42,459 bases of DNA, from positions 1-42,459 of the forward strand of contig JAHBMJ010000694.1 in the NCBI GenBank assembly GCA_018398765.1, read 5' to 3'. The notes under the pieces were generated by a model. The model searched no databases. It was not told the origin of the DNA and worked only from the letters and a program-made list of their open reading frames with translations. Position 1 is the first letter of the stretch. Every line of letters starts with the position of its first letter. A program made the position numbers and the translations under genes. Shown in pieces: positions 12,089 through 23,500 of this stretch. This DNA comes from Chromera velia (taxonomy: Eukaryota > Sar > Chromeraceae).

Positions 12089-13259
12089 TCACAAAGTCAG
12101 TTCCGGACTTTGGAGAATCCCTAAAAGTGTGAGGAGAGATACCCCCACCTGGGCAGCGGAGACAAGAGGGCGGATAATCGCGTTCAGCAACAGAATTGTG
12201 GCGACGCTGTTGGTCATATCAATCCAGTTGCTTCTCGAAATAGGGTACACAAGGGCAAAGCAAAGAATGTAGAAGGCACACAGGGACCCCCAGCAGGAAC
12301 AGAAAATGACACCGAACAGAGTACATCTCGCCTGCCGACGAAGCCAGTAGGCGCGGTACACCTCTGGCAGAATCCATTTCTTCGTTGCAAGGAAGATCGA
12401 AGGCCGATCCTCTGCAGAAGGTCTCTCTGCATCTACCTGCCTCACAGAAAGTCCTGCGACCCCTTGGTCTTTTGCCTTCAAGAACCCTAATCTTCCCTCT
12501 CTCCTCTTCCTCCTTTTCGTTTCTCCTTTTTGTTCCTCTGCACAAGAATCCCCTTGTTCTCTTCTTTCTTTTTTCTCCTCTACCCTGATTCTCCTCCAAG
12601 CAGCCAGACCCTGGAGTCTGGCGTGCCCTGTGTTGGCGTTTGAGAACGCTCTTGGAAGGAGAGAAACAATCATGGGCAGACGGGGAGCGGGGCTCTTCTT
12701 AGTGCTCTTGTTTGAAGTGACATCTTTCCCCTTCTCTTCCGTTTTCTCTCCTTTCACTTTTTCCTTGCCCTTTTTCTTCTTTTGTTTCCCTCCCCTTTTC
12801 CTGCTGCCGGGGGAAATTTTAGACGCCCAAATGAGGTTCGCGTGATCGGCTGTGACCCTCTGTCCACCTCTCGCGACGATGGTCAGACTCCTGAGGAGGG
12901 GCAGGTGGGGTGTTCTCGGTTTGAGGAGAAAGTGCAGAAACAACTGCAAGGGGATGGAGAAGGCGAAGACGAAGAGGGCAGAGAGCATGGAGGACTTTCC
13001 GAAGGGTGAGAGGATGGCACTGATGAGGTCTCCTGGTTTCATCTCCTCCTCCCACTGCGGTTCCCCACTGGAGAGGGCAGAGAAGAAGACGAGAACCAGA
13101 AAGGCCCAATTCAAAGTCACACACCAACCGTGCAACACGACCACCCATCTGGGAACTCCCGGACTGTCTTTGCGCCCCTTCCCGAACACGATTGTCTGCA
13201 CCCTCTTCGCAAGGAGACGGAACCTCAAGTGGTCGGAGCTCCAGCCAAGAGACCTCACC
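12089..13259 (-). other. Exon 21: polycystin-1-type TM2-TM5 and stop
   Basis: Two hydrophobic pairs are separated by a very basic loop. TM2 (WVVVLHGWCVTLNWAFLVLV) and TM3 (SSMLSALFVFAFSIPLQLFL) resemble polycystin-1 TM2-3, which ends SSLIVFPVNLLL. TM4 (CTLFGVIFCSCWGSLCAFYI) and TM5 (ATILLLNAIIRPLVSAAQVG) resemble TM4-5, which ends QPLKVL. The intervening loop holds KKKKGKEKVKGEK and ERREQGDSCAEEQKGETKRR. The frame stops after LQSPELTL, so the channel half of polycystin-1 is absent. Confidence 0.7.
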
Positions 13260-16200
13260 CTGCATGCATGCAGTACCATTTTGCAGGAAGGGTTAGAATG
13301 TCAAAAGAAATGCGACACATCAGAAGCGTGAGGTAAACACATGGATCGATATGTTTCGTACAGTCGTGATTGCAAAAAGTCTTTTGCAGATGGAGAACTT
13401 CATCGTGGTACCCTCAGGAAGGAAGCAGCCGCACCCAGCTCAATCACAGCATGACAATCAGCAACGGTATCTCCCTGAATGCACAAGATGCATCGATATT
13501 GGATTCGGTTCTTGGAAGGCTTGGGAAGACAAATTGAAGTCGAAGAAAAAAAGAGAGCATCAAGAGATGATTTATGTTTCGTGATTGAAAGAAACATCCA
13601 TGCGGTTGGTTACCTTTGCAGGTCGTCTTCCATTTGTGTCTCGATGTCCCTCCATAAGGTCGGGAGCGTTGCCATCAGAGAAGAGCGACACTGGCGATTT
13701 GTCATCAAACACATCCTGCCTATCTCATGCAGCTCCCGCACTGCCTTCAAACGAGCACGGAGGACCGGGTTGCTGGATTCTGATTCCGATGATTCATGGT
13801 TTTCCTTACAAGAAAGGGAGACGGAGACGGCGTTTGCTTTTACAGTTTGAGAAGGACCTGCCAGTCCCCCCCCATCCACATTTTCGTAATTCCCTTCTCC
13901 TTTCTTTGCAGTACGCTCTTTCTCTTTCTCTTCTTCTATTTCTTCTGTACAAGAAGGCAAATCAACTGAGAGGTCGAGACCTACAACGCCACTCGGGGTC
14001 TTTCCTGGACACCGCACAAAGAGGCGCAACAACGCATTGTCAGGAGACTCATCCATCCACTCCGAGAGACGAAACTCGGGTGAGGGGTCCAGCCTGGAGG
14101 CCTGGGGAGAGTGGAGCGCCCCGTGTTGTTTGTGAAGCCTCTGACCCCCTGAGAGAGGGATATTTACATGAGGGGAGGTCAGGTAGGAGGAACCTTTCTG
14201 TCCTTCTGGAGGAAGCTTGCGTCTGTCACGGTGCGGAGGAGGGAACAATCTAGAACTGGAAGTGCCCTTCTGATTGCTTAGTTTCTCTTCCAAGTTGAGC
14301 GTCTCTTCCATCTCTTTCTTTTTAGTGCTGAACAACATGCCGGTGGTTTGTTTGATCATCCTTTGTGTTCTCTCTTTGAAATTGATGGGGGGCACTTGGG
14401 TGACTTTCTTTTTTCCCTGATGCACCGGCACTCTTTGTCGCTGACCATCCCGACGACGAAATTCCTCTTCATCTTCTTCTTCTGCTACACCTGACGACTC
14501 AATGAGGGGAGACTCGTCTGAGGCCCAAAATCGGACCGCAATGTCCAACCCTGACTCATCAGCAGAATCGGACGCAGACTTTCGTTTCTCGCTGTGGAAT
14601 GATTTGAGATCTCTCTCTCTCTTTTTGGGGTTTGTAGGGGGACAGGGAGGGTGGGGACTCCTAGAGGGAGAGGGAGAAGATGACGAACAAGGGGAAGGCA
14701 GAGGCGTCGCCGTAAAAAGAAAACTGGCGGGTTCACCAGAAGAACCACAGGCAGAGGACTTCGAAGCGAAGTCTTGAGGCAGAAGGAGACGGGCGGAGAC
14801 GACACACCAATTGGGCAGGACAAGAAACTGCTCCTCGAGGGAAGAGGTTGAAGAGGAGTTCTTGTTTTCAGCGCGTGCGCTTGGATTGACTTTGTTGATA
14901 GAAGAAGGGCATGCACAGCACCCAAAAGAAGCCATGAGGGGGGGGGGGACAGCATCTGACAGAGACAGATGGGAGCCGTCGGTTGACGTTTCTCTTCGTT
15001 TCGTTATCTGCAATCAGGCACGGAGGAAAGAATCGAGGAAGCAAGCATTTAAAGAATAAATATATGCGTTTCCTCTTCCTTTTCCCCTTCTCATTTATGC
15101 GGTCGGTCCTAAATCACAGCCTGACCAAAGCAGTAACTCACGAAGGGAGACATCTGTTCTCTGTTTCTTGTACTCGGAACTCGTTCCCCGCTCCCTCCTT
15201 GAATGAATCTATCAGCAAACCAACACGCAAAAGGTTGCAATCCCCTTATCCTGGCTCTCTCTCTTTTCTGCTGCTTCCTTCTGCCCTTCGGTTCACTGCT
15301 TTTTCTTTTCTGTTTTCCATTTTTTATGGACTCCATCTTTCCTCCCCATGCGCTTTCGACAGATAGGCAAACCAACCAACCAACGAACCAATCAACGAAC
15401 TGACGAATCGACAAACCTTCACGAATGCCTCTCCCGTCTCCAACGCAACGGGAACCTCCTGGTGCTTCCACACGAGCGACGACGGGGCTTGTGCTTTGTT
15501 GAAACCTCTCAAAGTGTTGCACTGTGGACGGTTCTGCGTACTCTCACCCTTCTCGGACATCTGAGCAGATTGATATTTGACCTGTCTGTCGTTGCATCAA
15601 TCCTGTTGCTCTTCGGCCTCTGCTGCCCTCAATTGGCAGGTGTCGTAGTCTGCCTGTTCCTTCCATTCTTTGCTTCTCAGCTTGGGCACTCCGGCAGGCC
15701 ATGGCAACAGGAAACCTCGGAGGACGACCGAATAGGTCCTCTTTTTTCCTTTTGTTTCTTCCATTTGTGGTAAAGTGGCTTCTTCTCCTTTCCCGTCATC
15801 TACTCCTTCTCTACCCTTTTCCTCCACCCCCCCCTTCTTCCCTGTTCCCCCCTCCTTATCTTCAGACTGTGCAACCAAATTCTTTTGAGGAACCCGAACT
15901 GCACCCCCCTCTCCCTCTCTCTTCACCCGCGCTTCCCTTCCAGCCCCCTCCTTGTCATCCTCCTGAGATTCCCGCCTTGTCCCCGACCTCTGACTATCCT
16001 CTTTTAATACCAAATTCCTCTTCAGCCGCCGGCGCGCCCGCCACCCGCGAACGACCCAGGCCAACTTTTGCCATCTCTGAAGCTGCCGGAGTGCCAGGAC
16101 CTCCAGCCGTCTCCTGAAGAGACCGGAAGTAATGAGAAAACGAGCAGCAGAAACAATGGCCCAGTCTTCTCTCTTCTTCCCAAAAGGATAAACGAGGTAG

Positions 16201-19200
16201 TCCCTTTTCCATCGGGAGGACAGGGAAGCTCTTAGACTGACGGGAAGAAGAGGGGGGGGACGAGGGTCCCATATCGGATTCATGCGGGGCCTGTGAGTCC
16301 ACCTCGCGGCAAAGGAGAGGAAACGGTCCTCAATCAAACAACAGTCGGGAGAGACGACTACGGCTTCTTGGAAATGACCCACCTGGCTCGTCTCTTCCTT
16401 TCTCTTTCTACTCCCAGCGATTCCCTTCACCCCCTGCGCAACAAGCTTTTGCGAGTCTTCTATCAACAGACTGACAACACTCGTCTGTCTGAAAGACAAA
16501 TTCTTCAAATCAAGAGTGTCTCCCAGGTCCCTTGATGCAGCTCTTTCTCTTCTCATCTCATCGCCTTTTTCCGGGAAATCGAGGGGATAAGCGCAATCGC
16601 TCGAGAACAAGTGCTGGAAGGGACTGGAAGGCCCCCCCCCTCCGTCTTTTGCAAATCTCTTCAGCAGGCCCACCCAGAACTTTGCCCTCAGGGACCAAAT
16701 GGAAAGTTTGAAAGCCTTCTTGCTGCCTCCTGCCCATGCGGAAGCGAGCACCGGTTTGTTCGAGAGATAAACCTCCTCCCGCCGCCGCAGGGACCCCACG
16801 GGATCTTTCCAGTCCCGCCAGACGGCGCTGCATAGAAACAGGAATCCAGGCAGAGATAGAAGAGAGGAGGCACAAAAAGAGAGATACACAGACCGACGAG
16901 ACCGACGGCTAGAGTGCGACAGTATGACAAAGAGACACAATCAACCGCAGGTACAGAAAGAGAGATGCAGAAAATGACTGACTGGCTGAGTGACTGAGTG
17001 AGCGACTGAAAATCAAAACAATGAGAGCTTATCCAGCCAAACAATCGAACCATCCCGACAAAACCCATCTTTTCTCCTACAACGAAACGAAAAAATATTT
17101 CTACCCTCTCTGCCTTACTTCCTTTCTGGCTTGTGCTCACGTGAGAATATGCCCAACGAATCCGATGAAGAGAACTCCAACCAGCCAAAGTGCGACGTTG
17201 TCACTCGACGCCCCCTCTCTGGCTTTATGGAATTTCCACAGAGAAGAAAAGTCTGCTGATAAAATTACTCCCTGAAGCTTTGCCCCCAATTTCCCGTAGG
17301 TGGTCCGCATCAATCGTCTGCCTACCCCATTGCATTCACAGCTGTTTGCCCCATTCACTTGGCACGCAGCACTCCACTGAGTCCCCTTGTCATCAAAAGG
17401 AGCGCAGCCCCCACTCGCACTCCTTTCACCACTAAGCCTCCTCCTCCCTCCCCCCCCTTGCCCCTCCCCCAACCCCCCTATCGAGACGCTGATCTCGCTA
17501 TCTTGAAAGAGATGGTCTCCAACCTCGGAGCCGCACCACATCAGACGCAGGTCGCTCGACGCGTCAATCTCCGACTCTCCCCCCGCGTAGCTCCTCACGT
17601 TCCCTTCCCACTCCACACCCACCAGGCCCAAAAAGGCCTTCGAGCTGTCGGCACACGGGTGGGTGCTTTCCAGATCCCTAAGCCTCTCCCTCACCTGCAC
17701 CATGTACATATTATACGCACTTTTTCGGACATACACATAGTATATCTTAGTCTCTCTATCAGTTGCAACATTTCTTCCACTTTCAATTCTTGATTCGATC
17801 CCTCTTTCCCACCTCAACTGACTGACCTCTGTAGGCAGGCCCTCCCCTCCAATATAGACAGATATGCTCCCGACTGCCGCATTGATCTCTCCCGAGTCCG
17901 CCACCGCCGTAGGAGAGGAGGAGAGGACGGAGGCGGAGACCCTGAAGGATCCAGAGGGAGAGAAAGAGGCAGAACCCGTGCCCCCACTTCCTGCAACCTG
18001 CAGAATTCGAGAGCCTGCAAAAAGAGAGCCACAAAGAAAGAGAGAAAGGGGAGCGGTGGAAGGAAAAGTGGGGAGGGGTGAGTCGATAAGAGACGAGAAG
18101 AGGAAAAAAAAGACTCGCTTGAGAAAGAAAGAAATGAGGAAGAAGGCCCGACCCCGCAATGGATGGAGAGTTGTTTGCTGGAGGGAGAGGGGAGAGTTGC
18201 AACCCCCCCAACAAAGCACCCATCCGGCAAATTTGTCTTTTACCTGACCTGCCAGTTTATCTGTCTGCATGGGCTTTCTCTGCTGTTCAGTGCACCATAC
18301 AAGGAAGCCACAGATGCCTGAAGACAAAAGCCTGTACCTACGCACACACTCATGCATGCCGCCCCCCGACCGACTGACCAATGACTGCGGTTGCAGTCTC
18401 CACGACGGCCTCTGCTGCCGTGTGCATGGCCCCCCTTCTCGTCTGCAGAGTTCCGGAGTCCAGTCTTCCTTCGTTGCCTGGAGAGAGGGAGGCCCCAGAA
18501 GCAGCCCGGTCGAGGGTCACCTGGAGGCCCGAGAGGACGGAGAGCTGGGAGGTGAGGGTATCCTTGGAGGCACGGGACTTGGGAGAGAATTCAGACTGAC
18601 TCACGGAGGTGCTGAGGGTAGTTGCGATCTGCAGGATGTCATCGTTTAGACGTTGTTTCGTTTATGTGTTTCATTCATGCCTCAAGAATGGATTCGTTCT
18701 AGTTTCAGAGAGGTCGCACGAAGCCACGACAGATCGACAGATGAACGGCGAGGGAAGGTCTAGTTGGAATGCCATCTCTCTTTCGTCCGTGCAGTCTTTT
18801 CCTTTTGTGTGTGCCTCTACTCTTCTTTCTTCATGCTTCATCTTGAACAATTGAGAGTCCAACCGACCTACCGTGCTTACAGTCCCTGCAACACTTGATG
18901 TCTGCTCCGTGTTTTCCGTCTGATCCCTTGAAGCATCCGTAGACCCCAGAACGGTGGAGAGTCCATTTGCAGCCTCATTGAGGACCTCTGTCACTGCCCG
19001 CAGCTCCGATTCTGTCAGCGTCCTTCCCTCAGACACCACAGCAGCGAGGGTCTTCTCCACCCGCACCGACAGCCCTTTGGCCTTCCCGACCACATCGGAT
19101 CGGGAAAAGGAGGGAGAAGAGCTCTCAGCCAGGGTTGAGGTCATCATGTTACCAAGGGCCTGCATTAATTCATTCATTCATTTATTCATGTCTTCATTCA

Positions 19201-19291
19201 TTCATTCATTCATTCATTTATTCATTTATTCATTCATTCATTCATTCATTCATTTATTCATTTATTCATTTATTCATTCATTCATTCATTC

Positions 19292-19323
<32 letters not shown>

Positions 19324-20560
19324 TCACTAACGGAGCTGTACGTGTACGTGAAGAAACGTATGGCAGCCCTCTCCTTGGAATCAGTAAAAAGGAAAATGGG
19401 ACAGCGGCCACGCGCCTGACTGACCGAGGATTCTGAGTTCTCACATGGATCTTCCGTGCAACCGTTAATTATCGTTCGTTGAAACCTACCAGCTGACCAA
19501 CCGATAGTCAACCAACCGACCAACCCCCCCAGTGTACAAACCCACGTACCCACCTGCATCGTCAGAACGTTTCTCGACTCCCCCTCGTCCTCCACTGTTT
19601 CGTCTTGGCTTTCCAGGCTGGCCTCCGTTGTGTCCTCAGGGAAGGCACACTCAAAGGCCCCCAGAGTGTCCGTGCACGTGGCGCCTGACGGACACGTGTG
19701 CGTGTTCAGTGCGCACTCGTCGTAATCTGCATGCAGGCAGGAGTCAGACGCAAGGAAGGAGGAATGCAGAGCTGTTTGGAAAGGAAGGTGAAATGACCCA
19801 AAATAGGAAAAATGGGACAGCTGTAAACTTCCTCCAAATGAAAAGTTTGGCTGACTAAACCTCAGACAGATTACCTGATTACTTCTCACCCTCTCACTCA
19901 CGTACTGACTGACTCTTGCAAGTACATGTGTCGCCCGTGATTCTGTTCTCGCACTCTGCATAAGACAGACAGAGGGCCGTATCCAAACACGCTGTGGTGC
20001 CTGTGCACTCCCCAGCCTCGGCAGTGCAAAGGACCCCGGACCCTGTGTAGCCGTCGTTGCAGGCGCAAGAGAAACTCGAGGAGGTGTCGGTGCACGCCGC
20101 GTTAGAGTCACAATTGTGGGTACCTCGAGTGCACTCGTCGATCAATTCGGTTGCTGCATGCGGTACACGTAACATATCCATCTGCTCATACAAAGAAATA
20201 CCTTTGTGGTTTTGCTGTGAGAGAAAATCTTAAATTCTCTTTTTTGTATGGAGGAGAGAAAGCAAGCAGGATCGAGAAGATGAAATCGTCTGGATGTAAA
20301 AGATGAAAGGGTGGATGCTTGAATGGAGAATCAGCAGCTCTCAACAGAATTTGTCGCCTGCCTGCAGGAGTTAATTCTTGTGCGTGCGTAACTCCGGGCC
20401 CCCAATTCTTGTGCGTGCGTAACTCCGGGCCCCCAAAGCCAAACAAAACCTGACGGACCTCCAAAAATGACATGCATGATGCCCGTGCTTGTCGTTGTTG
20501 CGCCGGGACCCGCTGCGTCCTCGCGTGAATGAATGCAGGTCTGGATCAGAAATAAAATAG

Positions 20561-20599
<39 letters not shown>

Positions 20600-23500
20600 C
20601 GAGAAAGGAAGAAAAACGCAAAGCTACTCGGAGAGTGGAATCAGATACAGAGAAAGGATGGTGACTGGAGGGACTGGAAAGGTCAAATCTTTTCTTTCCT
20701 TTCTTTTATCTATTTGTCTCGCAGCATTTCTAGATCTCTTTTGTATTCCCCTCTCTTATGTGTTTCCTCTACTGATGTTCTTTCAATCTCTTCTGCAGGG
20801 AGGGAGGCCCCTTCTTTCCCCTACCACACGCAACCTAACCCAACCCAGCTGGGCAATCAACCTTCTTTCTCCCTTCATTCCTCCTGACTTGCGAAAGGCT
20901 CTCCAACAAGAACGTCCGAGATCCCGTCTCCATTCACGTCCCTTCCTCCCCCGACGAAATGGCCCAACTGATTCCCGTTGGCTAAGCCACTTAGAGTGAA
21001 CCCGAGCCGCTCCCCACTCAAAGTCGAAATTTTGACTGGAGAGGTCTGCTGAGAGGAGCTACCAAATATCACGTATGCGTTGCCGGTAGACGCTGCAAAG
21101 CCAGAATGGGGTGGAGGGACAAACCGTAGGTATCTGTTGAGCTCTTGTAATTTTGCTGCTTGCATGCTTGCCTGCTTGCTTGCTTCCTTCCTTCCTTCTT
21201 GCTTTTTGTTTGTTTCTCTGTTTGTTTGTTTCTGTCTTTCTGTCTGTATGTCGATTTGCTTTTCTTTCTTACTTCCTTCTTTCTTTGTTTGTTTCTCTGT
21301 CTTTCTGTCTCTCTCCTTCTTTCAATGCATACAGGTATAAAAACCGTTCAAATATAGAGGTCGTCCAACACGCGACAAAACCCGCAGCAGTTCGCAGCAG
21401 ATAAATGGAAATATCTGTACCCATGCGAGTAGGCACAGAGAGGGAGAGAGGGGCTGCATGCAGAGACGGAGACCTTCACGATCTCGCGGCATTTTATGCA
21501 GTTTGTCTATGTGTCTGTCTATGAATATCTATCTGCATGGTCTGGCTGACTTTCATGCGTCTCCCCTACAATAAAGTCTCCAATGCCGTCGTTGTTGACG
21601 TCCCCCGCTCCGCTTGCATGCTCCCCAAAGTTCCCATTCGTGATCTCCCCTTCAATCAGAAACCCCGAAGAGGGACTGGCAGAAAAAAAAGAGGTGTCCA
21701 TGTTCACAAAGCTCCCGACAGACCCTGCACCCTTGCCGTACACGACGACAAGGAGACCCACGTTAGAGTCAGTCCCGGCAGTGCCATCTGCAACATTGCA
21801 ACATGAATGCATGGAGAAATCACTCGTCCGCCAGTCTTCGTTTACTTTCATACAGAATTCTTTTTCTTATTAATAATACTGTATGAAAGTAAACGAAATC
21901 ACTCGTCCGCCAGTCTTCAAGCAGTGGGCGATTGAGACGTTTTCGTTTCTATTCACGTCCCCAACATACAACAACATAAATAAACACACAGTGCATGCTG
22001 ACCTGTGAAGGGCGCCCCCACAAGGATGTTGCTCACCCCGTCTCCGTTGACGTCTCCTGCCCCCGCGACGCACTGCCCGAGTCTCTGGTCAGTCTCCATT
22101 CCAGTCAACCTGAAGCCGTCAGCAACCGTGAGGGTCGAAATCTGATACGATGCCTGCCACGTGTTTCGGCCATAGAGAACCTGAGCAGTCCCGGCATTCT
22201 GGTTCGGGCTGTGGTCTGCATGCGTCGACAAACGAAGGACAGTAGAAGAGCGAGTGAGGGAGAGAGAGGACGTGCGCGGGCGCGAGATAGCGACAACAAT
22301 TTTCGCCAAATCATTTCGGGGGCACAAGAAAACGTGCATGGGGGGAAACAGGAAACGATCGAATAAGCAGAGCAGCATTTCGACACAGACGGAGACGCAA
22401 CAGACAGGAAAAAGGAAGACGGTGCAGGCAGAAATCAACTGCACCATGCATCAGACATGTATGCGTGCGCGCATATGTCTGTATAGACAGAGAGCCAGAT
22501 TACATGGGCAGTTTCTACAGACAGATCAAACACACCAGAAGCTACTGACCGATCTACCCACCTGTGTCAGGCGCTCCAATAATCAAATCACCTATGCCGT
22601 CTCCATTCACGTCTCCGAGTCCGGCCACAGACGCCCCCACTCGCTCGTGTTGATTGGCGTCTCCAGTCACAACGAAACCGTTGGAACCGCCCAAAGATGA
22701 AGCGTCTATCGTTGCCGCAAACCCTGAAGAGCTCCCGAAGAGGACGTACGCCTTTCCCGTATTTTCTGCAAGGATGAATGAAAGAGTACGGAACCAAATG
22801 AACTTTGACAGAACAGTATCTGATTCAGTGGGGCTTTGTGTGTCGGCACATTGCGCTAGATCTAAAAGTGTGGGCTTATGGCAGATCTGCCGACTGAATG
22901 CGAAAGGAGGAGGAGGCAGAAAGAAAGCTGCTGCGTTTGGAAGAGAAGAATCGAAGAACGAAATGACTTGGAGCGTCTCATTTTGTCGTGTCAGCCTGTG
23001 CATGTGCATGTGCGTGTGTGCATCTTTTTCTGCTTGTTTCCTCCGTTGGTTGCACATGAGCCGGTCGGATGTTTTGTGAACACATTCTTTCTGCCTGCCT
23101 GCCTGCATGCATGCGTGTGTACTTTCCCAATTGCTTGCTTACGCGCTTTATCGGCCCCCACGATGAGGTCGTCGATCCCGTCCCCGTTGATGTCTCCTGC
23201 TCCCGCAACTGCCCACCCCAGTTGATCCCCCGAGCCCTCTGCCCTGATGGTAAATCCGATGTTGCCGTTCAGATCCGTGGCCTGTTTGTCGGATGGATGG
23301 ATGGAATCAATCGATCGATTCCGTGCATGGAGTTATGCATGCAACAAAGATTAAAGGGTAGAGTGAAGGGAACCAGGGGGGGAAGGGGACGGTTTAGTGG
23401 ATGCGTTTGTTGCACGATGGAGAAAGAAAAAGCGCAATGTGCTTGGCATCTTCAGATCGTTGACAAACGAAAGAAGAGAGCTTGCTGGCACAAGAACACA

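Noticed and set aside
13260-13613. Open frames on both strands between receptor exons 20 and 21
   Set aside because: They lie in a phase-consistent intron (donor GTAACC, acceptor ATGCAG) and carry no domain.
16835-16885. Apparent extra TM (SSLLSLPGFLFLCS) just before exon 18
   Set aside because: It lies upstream of the CTATGCAG acceptor whose phase matches the TM1 exon. Splicing there gives HIL-TAVWRDWKD, so the hydrophobic text is intron.
17137-18381. Single 414-codon exon covering the GPS region
   Set aside because: Protein-like text is interrupted by two stretches that look intronic (18015-18378 and 17695-17826). Phase-matched GT-AG pairs remove both.
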